Assembly: GCA_002704665.1 (NCBI GenBank)
Contig: PAHB01000099.1
Span: forward strand, 1-23,810
DNA: 23,810 nt
From: Pseudomonadota bacterium
GTDB taxonomy: Bacteria > Pseudomonadota > Gammaproteobacteria > Burkholderiales > Eutrophovitaceae
Reading direction: 5' to 3'
A program made the position numbers and the translations under genes. Positions 16,119 to 23,149 of the stretch are shown in pieces. The number at the start of each line of letters is the position of its first letter. Positions within the stretch are counted from its first letter, which is position 1. The notes under the pieces were generated by a model. The model was not told the origin of the DNA, did not search any database, and worked only from the letters and a program-made list of their open reading frames with translations.

Positions 16119-19100
16119 GTGATTTAGTATCGATTGCAAGCGGTGCAGTTAGTATTTATCAGCGTGCTCTAGCGACAGTAAGTAATAATATTGCCAACGT
16201 TGATACCGAGGGTTACACCCGGCAAGAATTAGATCAAAAAGAAAATAATACGAGACAGTACGGAACATCGTTTTTTGGTACCGGAGCTTATCTGGCCGGT
16301 GTGGAGCGGCAATATGATGCATTTGCGGAGAATAATTTACGCAGAAGTTATAGCGATTTAGAGGTTCAAACCTCAATATTGGAGTTTACTAATAGAGTTG
16401 TTGATTTGCTCGGTGATGAAGATATTGGTTTGCTTAGTGCGTTTGATAAGTTTTTTGCAGCTGCAAAACAATTGTCTACCGATCCAGCGTCTAATATTAT
16501 GCGCAATGCTTTTTTGTCCGATTCCGATGGATTAGCTGCACAATTCAGGAATTTATCGGCACAACTCGACCTAGTAGAAAAAGAAACTGAAGAGGGAATC
16601 AAAGCAGAATTAAGAAAGATAAACAGTATAACAGATCAGCTTGCAACGGTTAACAAACAACTAAGCAGAAAATCGACTACTAACGATCAACCGCCGGAAA
16701 TTCTGGATACACGTGATCTTTTGCTGAGAGAACTTTCACAACTTGTGAGAAATACGGTTACCGAAAAAACGAGTGGAGTAGTAACTGTTTCACTTGGAAC
16801 GAATAGTAATCAAGGTGTCATCCTCTCTGGGGTCAACGCACGTAATCTCGAGGCTACAATAGACTCATCTGATGTGGGCCGAGTAGTTTTTAATATAGAT
16901 CCGCAAAGTGCTTCTCGTGAGGTTGCGTCAGGAGTTGGAGGTGGAACACTAGGTGGAATCGTCGAAGTTCGAAAGAAAGTGTTAAAGACTGTTTATAGTG
17001 AGTTAGATACTTTAGCTAAATCTTTTGCATCTGAGGTTAATAAAGTCCACAAAGAGGGTTTAGATGGATACGGGAATCCGGGTGGCGATCTTTTTGCACT
17101 CGATCCAAAATTCACAATTACGGCGGCGACTGGACAAACCGCAGTTCAATCAACAATTTCGGTTAATGATATATCAAAGGTCTCCTACGGAAATATCAAT
17201 CTTAGTTATGATCAAAGTGCAGGCCAGGTAAGTAATATTCAACTAGGAAATGAAAATTTTTCGGATGGAGATAAAATACTCTTTTCTCTGAACGGCAAAA
17301 CGGTTACCTACACAGTTGAAGCGGGGATTGGATCTAACCGTGAGCAGTTGATGGGTAGTATTACAAAGTTCCTTAAAGACGCATTTGGTACTCAAATAAT
17401 TGTTAGGCAAGGAACTCAAAGCGATTTTGCTGTCTCCAGCCAACTGTTGAGAAATTTTACCTTTTCTGCAGTAACCGATTCAAGTTCTGGCCATGTTTCC
17501 CAAACCAATCATGCAGGTTTGTGGACAGCTACGGATTCAGCTAACAACTCGACTACTGGAATTAGTGTCTTAGATATAAATGGACTAAGAATAACCTTGA
17601 CGGGAAAAGCTAAAGATGGAGAGAACTTAATCTTAAATTCTGTTAATCGTCCGGCTGCTGGATTAAAAGTTGCTTTGACAGATCCAAAAAAAATAGCAGC
17701 TGCCGCACAGTTTCGTGTCATTGAAAGCGCACTTAATGTTGGAGGTGTAATTGCCAATTTAAATTATCAAAAACCTAATATAGTTCCCAGTAATATAAAA
17801 GAAATAGATACACTGTTGACCAATAATTTGAATGCTACCGCTGGAGTGGCTGTAGATGGAACTTCAAGCCTTCCTACCATGCAAATTCAAGGAGGTAAAA
17901 AAACCGTCCAATTAGCTCTCGAGAACTTTAGCGCATCAAATCCCCTGGAGTTGCAAGTTTTGACTACAGATGGTCGACACTTAGTTGGAAGGAAGCTTGG
18001 TGATGACTTAATATCAACGGCAAAAACGGAGGCTTTAAAAGCTGATAGAGTGGTAGGCCAAAGCGAAATCGAAGCCCTTGTACAACAGGCTGGTCAAACG
18101 ATGATTGACAATGTTGCCGAGAAAGGTGGTTTTGAGAAAGGTGCTACTTACTCATCAAACTACTTAAACGGATTTGGCGATACCAAATACAAAAATTTAG
18201 AAGTTTTTTATGGATTTAAAGGTCGTCAGTTAACGACACCTAATTATGATGTCGCTAATCATCTTTTGCTCACCAATGATCCGGTTTCCGCAAAGCTCCA
18301 ATTTGGCGCTATTGCACCTGACAGCAAAGGTGTCATTGTTAGCCAAGATGGTTTAACTTTGAATGGGGAGCCCTTAAAACCTCTCACACATTTTGGCGTT
18401 ACATCAACTACCTCTGGTTATAGTATCGACCCGAATACAACTTTCTTTAACGCCGGAACTTCGACTATTAAAGTTAGTTCTGAAAACGGCGTTTTAAAAT
18501 ATCAATTGAATTTTCCGGGGGCAATCATTGATGGAGGTGTAGTCACAACTGATCCAGTCAGTGGAATAAAAACGCTTACTTTTTCTGATACGGAAGGGAA
18601 GTATAAGGATTTTAAAATTTCGTATGCTGGTACATTAAACGATGGGGACACAGTTCAGTTTACAACAGCCGCGTTAACGGGCGACAATTTGACCAATCAC
18701 GTATTATCATGGCTCAATAGTCAGCAAAATGCCTACGGAAAAGGATTATTGTCATCGTTAGGTATCACGGCACAAATTGTAGACGGTGATAAATCGACAG
18801 CGGCTATAGATAAGCGGATTGAACTTGTTCGGTCCGTTCAACCCAATAAAGAACAAATCAGCATATCCGGATCTTACGCAGCCGACAGTACGACCATTAA
18901 TTCAGGTAATGCAATGAACATTAACATTACCGCTCGCGGTATTACTCACACTGTCGCTGTTACAGCAGCAAACACAAAGCCAACCGGAGTCGTTGCTTCC
19001 ATCAATGCCGCGAACGTGGGTGTTCGAGCTTCTTTTGACTATACAACAAAAAAGATAAATCTAGTAGGAACTGCAGGTAAAGAGAACAGTTTCGAGTTGA

Positions 19101-19894
19101 GTGTGAAAGACAACGCTTCAGGAAATACGGTGAGTGATTTAACTTTTACCAGCTCGCAATCAGCTTCCAGTAATGATTCAAAAAATGCTGAACCTTCTGA
19201 TATCCTTTTCGGTTTTGGTGAAAAAGGCACTTCAGCAGAATTAAGCCGATTTGGTTTGAGAACTTCTGCATACATCGAGAGCGAAATCAAAGAAGACTTA
19301 TTAGTTTTTGTTACGGGCGCTGGTACAGGAAAGTTAAACGCTGCTTATGAATCAACAGAATTCGACCAGACTGCATCTTTGAGAAAAGAACCTTTCGAAA
19401 TTACGTTTGATACTGAAACAGAATATACAATTAAAGACGTTAATACTGGGACGACTCTGGCTTCACGGAAATACAATGCACTTGATGGGATCAACTATCA
19501 AGGAGTAAAAGTTAATTTGTCCGCCAATCCGTCTGCCGGGGATACTTTTTTGATTGATGGCGATGATGACGGTATAGGTAATAACCAGAATATTCTAAAT
19601 ATCGCGGCTTTGGAGCAAAAGGGATTCGTGGGCGGCGAAAATGGAGCTACGCTTTCTGAGAGTTATGGGGGGGCGGTGACGAAGGTGGGGAATATAGCAA
19701 ATCAAGCCAATATATCCCAGCAAGCATTAACCATTGTCAATGAGCAAGCCCTAGAGAAAAGGGATCAGGTATCTGGAGTAAGTTTAGATGAAGAGGCTGC
19801 TGATTTAGTTCGTTTTCAGCAAGCCTATCAGGCTTCAGCACGTGTGATGCAGGTGTCAAACCAATTGTTTGATTCAATTTTACAGTTGAGGTAA
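16115..19894 (+). CDS. flgK: Very large hook-filament junction protein FlgK (HAP1)
   Basis: FlgK joins hook to filament. At 1259 aa it is over twice E. coli FlgK (547 aa). Canonical N-terminus: LVSIASGAVSIYQRALATVS, NNIANVDTEGYTRQE; near residues 275-326 GGTLGGIVEVRKKV and VNKVHKEGLDGYGNPGGDLF. Canonical C-terminus: ISQQALTIVNEQALEKRDQV, SGVSLDEEAADLVRFQQAYQ, ASARVMQVSNQLFDSILQLR. The FlgK 'G-x-P-A-x-G-D' type segment appears twice, at about residues 491-505 (LRITLTGKAKDGENL) and 1134-1148 (LSANPSAGDTFLID), with over 600 residues between them. That middle region includes a roughly 106-residue module shared with FlgE and FliD. The start overlaps the flgJ stop. The frame is open and uninterrupted. 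Confidence 0.94.
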   Translation: MSDLVSIASGAVSIYQRALATVSNNIANVDTEGYTRQELDQKENNTRQYGTSFFGTGAYLAGVERQYDAFAENNLRRSYSDLEVQTSILEFTNRVVDLLGDEDIGLLSAFDKFFAAAKQLSTDPASNIMRNAFLSDSDGLAAQFRNLSAQLDLVEKETEEGIKAELRKINSITDQLATVNKQLSRKSTTNDQPPEILDTRDLLLRELSQLVRNTVTEKTSGVVTVSLGTNSNQGVILSGVNARNLEATIDSSDVGRVVFNIDPQSASREVASGVGGGTLGGIVEVRKKVLKTVYSELDTLAKSFASEVNKVHKEGLDGYGNPGGDLFALDPKFTITAATGQTAVQSTISVNDISKVSYGNINLSYDQSAGQVSNIQLGNENFSDGDKILFSLNGKTVTYTVEAGIGSNREQLMGSITKFLKDAFGTQIIVRQGTQSDFAVSSQLLRNFTFSAVTDSSSGHVSQTNHAGLWTATDSANNSTTGISVLDINGLRITLTGKAKDGENLILNSVNRPAAGLKVALTDPKKIAAAAQFRVIESALNVGGVIANLNYQKPNIVPSNIKEIDTLLTNNLNATAGVAVDGTSSLPTMQIQGGKKTVQLALENFSASNPLELQVLTTDGRHLVGRKLGDDLISTAKTEALKADRVVGQSEIEALVQQAGQTMIDNVAEKGGFEKGATYSSNYLNGFGDTKYKNLEVFYGFKGRQLTTPNYDVANHLLLTNDPVSAKLQFGAIAPDSKGVIVSQDGLTLNGEPLKPLTHFGVTSTTSGYSIDPNTTFFNAGTSTIKVSSENGVLKYQLNFPGAIIDGGVVTTDPVSGIKTLTFSDTEGKYKDFKISYAGTLNDGDTVQFTTAALTGDNLTNHVLSWLNSQQNAYGKGLLSSLGITAQIVDGDKSTAAIDKRIELVRSVQPNKEQISISGSYAADSTTINSGNAMNINITARGITHTVAVTAANTKPTGVVASINAANVGVRASFDYTTKKINLVGTAGKENSFELSVKDNASGNTVSDLTFTSSQSASSNDSKNAEPSDILFGFGEKGTSAELSRFGLRTSAYIESEIKEDLLVFVTGAGTGKLNAAYESTEFDQTASLRKEPFEITFDTETEYTIKDVNTGTTLASRKYNALDGINYQGVKVNLSANPSAGDTFLIDGDDDGIGNNQNILNIAALEQKGFVGGENGATLSESYGGAVTKVGNIANQANISQQALTIVNEQALEKRDQVSGVSLDEEAADLVRFQQAYQASARVMQVSNQLFDSILQLR
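18857..19174 (+). repeat. Axial module copy B, inside FlgK (flagellin-hook-IN-like)
   Basis: FlgK residues about 915-1020. Motifs in the same order as the FlgE and FliD copies: ISGSYAADSTTINSGNAMNI, KPTGVVASINAANVGVRASF, KKINLVGTAGKENSFELSV, and the end LTFTSSQSASS. That end is almost identical to the inner FliD copy (LSFSTTQSASS). It sits just before the C-terminal canonical portion of FlgK. Confidence 0.78.
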
Positions 19895-19917
19895 CAGAAA
19901 ATATATAGGCCACTGAT

Positions 19918-20844
19918 ATGAAGATTTCAACAGGATTAATATATAGACGAGCGGTAGATCAGATGGGTAGTGCGCAGGGGAAATTAGCTCAAATGCAAGC
20001 ACAGCTCTCTTCAGGGCGAGCTGTGGTTAAGGCGAGTGATGCCCCAGAACAGGCTACGGCAATTCAAAGATTAAAATCAGTAATCGCAAGACAAGATGGA
20101 TTCGAACAAAACCTGCAGACTACAGAGAATAGGTTGGGATTGGAGGAAGCTGTCTTGAGCTCAGCTACTACCATTTTGGCTAGAGTGAAAGAGCTTGCGA
20201 TACAGGCGGCAAACGATAGCAACAGTCCGACAGATCGGCAGATCCTAGCCATTGAAATTGACGAGCTGAGAGGTGAGTTATTAGCAGCTGGGAATTCAAA
20301 GGATGTCAATGGCAATTATATTTTTGCTGGTTCTAGGGTAAAAAAACCAGCTTTTTACACTGATTCTAGAGGAGACGTGGTTTATCAGGGCGATCAAACG
20401 AGAAATTTAGTTGATGTCGGAGAAAACAGGCAAATATTTATAAACCGTCCGGGGTCAGATATTTTCACCCAGGTTCCTCGTACACAACAAAATGGCTCGG
20501 TAAAAGGTATTGGTTTCTTTAAAGCTTTGGATGACCTTTCCATGGCTATGAAAACGTCCGACCGGGTTGGAATCGACCAGGGTGTTGCTGATCTTGATGA
20601 GATGCAAAAAAGTATGACTTTAGCGATCGCAAAAGTGGGATCAGGTATGACAGTCATTGATTCTCAAAAAAACATGCTAGAGGAAGTTCGGCTCCAGCTA
20701 AAGACTGCTTTATCAAATGTTGAGGACATAGATTATGCGGAGGCCGTTACTGATATGAAGAAAAAAATAGTTTCGTTAGAAGCTGCTCAAAGTAGTTTTG
20801 CTCAAATATCAAATCTCAATTTATTTGATTACATTAGCCGGTAA
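19918..20844 (+). CDS. flgL: Hook-filament junction protein FlgL (HAP3)
   Basis: FlgL (308 aa; E. coli 317) links FlgK to flagellin and resembles a short flagellin. The N-terminus reads MKISTGLIYRRAVDQMGSAQ, then LAQMQAQLSSGRAVVKASDA and ERLKS-like AIQRLKSVIARQDGFEQNLQ. The middle has DVNGNYIFAGSRVKKPAF, and the C-terminus EDIDYAEAVTDMKKKIVSLE with AAQSSFAQISNLNLFDYI. Unlike FlgE, FlgK and FliD it is of ordinary length and lacks the shared module. It lies 23 bases after flgK, with a weak ribosome site (TAGG). It is probably the last gene of the sigma-54 transcript, since a 178-base gap with its own promoter-like elements follows. Confidence 0.95.
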   Translation: MKISTGLIYRRAVDQMGSAQGKLAQMQAQLSSGRAVVKASDAPEQATAIQRLKSVIARQDGFEQNLQTTENRLGLEEAVLSSATTILARVKELAIQAANDSNSPTDRQILAIEIDELRGELLAAGNSKDVNGNYIFAGSRVKKPAFYTDSRGDVVYQGDQTRNLVDVGENRQIFINRPGSDIFTQVPRTQQNGSVKGIGFFKALDDLSMAMKTSDRVGIDQGVADLDEMQKSMTLAIAKVGSGMTVIDSQKNMLEEVRLQLKTALSNVEDIDYAEAVTDMKKKIVSLEAAQSSFAQISNLNLFDYISR

Positions 20845-20905
20845 TATGTTTAAAAGTTTTTAAGTAATTGTTTTGTAGAGAAATAAAAATAATATATGAA
20901 TAAGT

Positions 20906-20932
20906 TAAATAATTTATCTTCCGTGTCGATAG
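20906..20932 (+). promoter_or_regulatory. Possible sigma-28 (FliA) promoter of fliD
   Basis: TAAATAAT (20906-20913), 11-base spacer, GTCGATAG (20925-20932), compared with the enterobacterial sigma-28 pattern TAAAGTTT-N11-GCCGATAA. TAAA of the -35 box and 6 of 8 positions of the -10 box match, with exact spacing. It lies in the flgL-fliD gap, about 90 bases before the fliD ATG, consistent with late-class expression of the filament cap. Confidence 0.5.
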
Positions 20933-20942
20933 GGTATGTAAG

Positions 20943-20960
20943 GCGGCAAAAAATTGCCGC
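20943..20960. promoter_or_regulatory. Second CGGCAA-N4-TTGCCG dyad, before fliD
   Basis: Arms GCGGCAA (20943-20949) and TTGCCGC (20954-20960) around AAAA: the same 16-base pattern as at 7108-7123 plus one more base pair. It starts ten bases after the putative sigma-28 -10 box, so it would cover the start of the transcript; it could be a regulator site or a leader hairpin. No T-run follows, so it is not an intrinsic terminator. Confidence 0.5.
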
Positions 20961-21022
20961 TCTGGACGGTATATAAAGGGGAAAACAAAAACTCCTCAAA
21001 AAATTGAAATGAAGAGAGAAAA

Positions 21023-22744
21023 ATGGCGGAAGTAAATAATACAGAATTTCTTAAAACTTTGGGCATGGGGACAGGAGTCGACATAAAACAGTTGGCTCAA
21101 ACACTGACTGATGCCCAAGGAGAGCCAAAGAAAAATGTAATTGATAAGGCGATTGCAGAGTCGAACTCAAAAATTTCTGCTTATTCATCTCTTCTTTTTG
21201 GTCTTGGTAGTCTTGATACTGCATTTAAAAGTTTAAATGATAAAGGTGATTTTCAGTCACTGACGACTAAAAGTAGCGATGCTACAAAGTTAACGGCCAC
21301 AACAACTACAGCGGCCGCTACGGGTAAGCATCATATTGTGGTAAGTCAGTTAGCTAAAGGAGAACGTTTGGCGTCAGCTGGATATGCTTCTTCTACATCT
21401 TCACTAAATAGTGGAACAGCATTTACGGTTGCCGTGACGGCGGCAGGAACTACCAAAACAGTGCAACTGGGCGGAGTCAGACAAATTACGGAATCTGGTA
21501 GTTTTGCGTCCAACTCTACTACAATAAATGGAGGTTCGGCTTTTAACGTTGTTATTGGGAGCACTACCATAGCTGTTGATGGATCGACATATGCTACCAC
21601 TCCAGCCGGGGTGATTTCAGCTATTAATGCGCAATCTGGTTCAACAGGAGTTAGTGCTGCTTACTCAGGTAACAAAATTGTTTTAACCGGAACTTCAGGG
21701 AGTAGTTTTTCTTTTTCTGATACAGCCAGTGATCTTTCTTTTTCGACAACTCAGTCGGCCAGCTCGGGCGGGGCAACAACACCAGCTGGGTTAGTCACAG
21801 CTATAAATGATCTTAATTGGGATGTAACAGCTTCTCTAATTGATACTGGTGCATCTTCAAATCCTTATAAAATTGTTTTGCAAGGTAAAAGCGGAACGGC
21901 AAATGATTTTTCGGTCACTTTAGCTAATAAAGTTGGAGGAGGCACGCCTTCAGGAATAGCATTTTCGACCAGTCTGCAAAGTGCTCAAAACGCACAATTC
22001 ACTGTGGACGGTCTGTCTATCGAGAGGGGTAGCAATACTGTTACCGACGTTCTTACAGGCGTTAATTTGGAGTTGCTTCAAACGAGTGGCGGTAGTGAAA
22101 TCACATTAGATATTATGAGAAACACCTCAGATGTCAAAAAGAAAGTCGAGAACCTTGTTTCTGTTTACAATAATCTTACGATCATCATGGATACGTTAGG
22201 TAATCATGAGTCAACAGAGGAATTGGGCGGAGTGTTAGTGGGGGATTCAACTTTGCGTGCTGTCAGGCAAAAAGTCGTTAGTATGGTTACCGCGACCACC
22301 ACCACTCCAGCAACTGGAGCTACCATGAAGAGCTTAAGCGATTTAGGAGTCTCGCTGGATAGATACGGAAAGTTGACCATCAATCAGACTACGCTTTCGG
22401 ACTCACTCGAGAATGAAACGCATTTTTTAGAAATTCGAAAAATGTTCTCAGCTGATACCGATATTCAAAGTGAATTTTCTACATCTGATGCCGGAATAGC
22501 GGGGGATGCTATTAAAACACTACGAAGCTTGATGGCGACTGACGGTATCGTAAAATCCAAGAGTACAGGTCAATCGAAAGATATAACTCGTTTTGAAAAA
22601 GACCTCAGAGCTTTGGAGAAGAGATTGGAAGGTGTTTATGATCGATACATCACTCAATTTACTGCTATGGAGACCTCAGTAAACACTATGAACGGCATTA
22701 GAGATAGTCTCAAGCAACAGTTCGAATATCAATCTAAAAATTAG
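21023..22744 (+). CDS. fliD: Flagellar filament cap protein FliD (HAP2) with inserted module
   Basis: FliD caps the filament tip and guides flagellin folding into it. The 573-aa product has a canonical N-terminus (LGMGTGVDIKQLAQTLTDAQ, ISAYSSLLFGLGSLDTAFKS) and C-terminus (MKSLSDLGVSLDRYGKLTIN, LEKRLEGVYDRYITQFTAME, MNGIRDSLKQQFEYQ). It is about 100 residues longer than E. coli FliD (468 aa), and the excess matches one complete extra hook-IN-like module (residues about 155-248) placed inside the usual one. A GAAGAGAG site lies before the ATG. No flaG lies upstream and no fliS downstream, both common neighbours. Confidence 0.94.
   Translation: MAEVNNTEFLKTLGMGTGVDIKQLAQTLTDAQGEPKKNVIDKAIAESNSKISAYSSLLFGLGSLDTAFKSLNDKGDFQSLTTKSSDATKLTATTTTAAATGKHHIVVSQLAKGERLASAGYASSTSSLNSGTAFTVAVTAAGTTKTVQLGGVRQITESGSFASNSTTINGGSAFNVVIGSTTIAVDGSTYATTPAGVISAINAQSGSTGVSAAYSGNKIVLTGTSGSSFSFSDTASDLSFSTTQSASSGGATTPAGLVTAINDLNWDVTASLIDTGASSNPYKIVLQGKSGTANDFSVTLANKVGGGTPSGIAFSTSLQSAQNAQFTVDGLSIERGSNTVTDVLTGVNLELLQTSGGSEITLDIMRNTSDVKKKVENLVSVYNNLTIIMDTLGNHESTEELGGVLVGDSTLRAVRQKVVSMVTATTTTPATGATMKSLSDLGVSLDRYGKLTINQTTLSDSLENETHFLEIRKMFSADTDIQSEFSTSDAGIAGDAIKTLRSLMATDGIVKSKSTGQSKDITRFEKDLRALEKRLEGVYDRYITQFTAMETSVNTMNGIRDSLKQQFEYQSKN
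21380..21475 (+). repeat. Outer axial module in FliD, N-terminal half
   Basis: GYASSTSSLNSGTAFTVAVT followed by AAGTTKTVQLGG, aligned with the first third of the module in FlgE, FlgK and the inner FliD copy (G-[FY]-A-S-x-S/T-x-x-[IL]-N-x-G-x-A-F). It stops just before the inner copy; its natural continuation is found at 21767-21994. Confidence 0.65.
21485..21766 (+). repeat. Inner axial module in FliD (complete copy)
   Basis: ITESGSFASNSTTINGGSAF, TPAGVISAINAQSGSTGVSA, NKIVLTGTSGSSFSFSD, and the end LSFSTTQSASS. All motifs are present in order, so this is a full copy, lodged between two halves of another. Confidence 0.75.
21767..21994 (+). repeat. Outer axial module in FliD, C-terminal half
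   Basis: TTPAGLVTAINDLNWDVTAS, then YKIVLQGKSGTANDFSVTL and the end GIAFSTSLQSAQNA. This repeats motifs two, three and four of the module with no first motif of its own; the first motif lies before the inner copy. Confidence 0.65.
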
Positions 22745-22796
22745 TTTTTCTTTTTAAATCCAATTAATATAAGACAATTCAACTTTCTCGCTTCAA

Positions 22797-22819
22797 TGGT
22801 TCTCAGTCTTTTAGAACCA
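22797..22819 (+). promoter_or_regulatory. Small hairpin upstream of the 71-aa gene
   Basis: TGGTTCT (22797-22803) and AGAACCA (22813-22819) with a 9-base loop, in the 121-base fliD-to-small-gene gap. No T-run follows, so it is a poor terminator for fliD. It could be a leader structure or a protein site. Confidence 0.3.
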
Positions 22820-22843
22820 ATTGATGGGTGCCAAATATCAATT
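22819..22843. promoter_or_regulatory. Dyad AATTGAT-N11-ATCAATT before the 71-aa gene
   Basis: Perfect 7-base arms (22819-22825 and 22837-22843) with 11 bases between, ending about 22 bases before the proposed start of the small gene. The size suits a dimeric regulator site. AT-rich arms make chance occurrence fairly likely. Confidence 0.3.
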
Positions 22844-22865
22844 CAATTATTTTGAGGAAAAGGTG

Positions 22866-23081
22866 ATGGATAAATATTCCAAAGTTATTTTAACATTCAT
22901 TGCGTGTTTATTGGCGTACGATGTTTTCCAGCAGCAAGTTCCGGAGGCTTTTGCCGCGAATGGTCTAAAAAAAGGGATGGATTTAAATTCTCAAAGAAGA
23001 GTGGACCCCATGCCCGTGGTAAATTGTTATCGCGTAGGCTCTGCTAAACCGGCAGTTTGGTCTTGCGGCGATATTCGATAG
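22866..23081 (+). CDS. Small exported or membrane-anchored protein of unknown function (71 aa)
   Basis: I do not recognise this gene. The start at 22866 is chosen because GAGGAAAAGG stands just before it; an ATG at 22821 would add 15 residues without a comparable ribosome site. The product begins with a short charged region (MDKYSK), a hydrophobic core at about residues 7-18, then PEAFA-AN, a possible signal peptidase I site after Ala30. Cleavage would leave a polar 41-residue peptide with two cysteines (residues 54 and 67), which could form a disulfide in the periplasm; without cleavage it would be a single-pass anchored protein. It is wedged between fliD and the convergent flagellin gene, where fliS or flaG is often found, but it does not resemble either. 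A flagellar role is possible by position only. Confidence 0.6.
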   Translation: MDKYSKVILTFIACLLAYDVFQQQVPEAFAANGLKKGMDLNSQRRVDPMPVVNCYRVGSAKPAVWSCGDIR

Positions 23082-23095
23082 AGTAGAAAAAAGTA

Positions 23096-23127
23096 TAGGG
23101 AGATTGGGTTTTCACCCAATCTCCCTA
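23096..23127 (-). terminator. Rho-independent terminator of the flagellin gene
   Basis: A perfect 14-base-pair stem (arms 23096-23109 and 23114-23127, GC-rich core GGGAGATTGGG) with a 4-base loop TTTC. On the - strand it begins 22 bases past the flagellin stop and is followed closely by a run of six T (complement of the A-run at 23087-23092). On the + strand no T-run follows, so termination of the small gene from that side would be weaker. Confidence 0.9.
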
Positions 23128-23149
23128 GGACATGACACTCAGTAGGGGA

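Noticed and set aside
20943..20960. Possible sigma-54 promoter within GCGGCAA...TTGCCGC before fliD
   Set aside because: GG and GC are present, but only nine bases lie between them instead of the required ten; the dyad explains the sequence better.
21009..21035. Tiny upstream reading frame (ATG at 21009) overlapping the fliD start
   Set aside because: Only eight codons; the ATG falls within the purine-rich ribosome site of fliD and is probably chance.
10246..21994. Recent DNA duplication or mobile element as the source of the shared module
   Set aside because: The copies differ at most third codon positions and in length; no flanking direct repeats or terminal inverted repeats are visible, so protein-level homology is the only supported claim.
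22821..22865. Upstream ATG extending the 71-aa gene by 15 residues
   Set aside because: No ribosome site precedes it, it would place polar residues before the signal segment, and the stretch overlaps the AATTGAT dyad.
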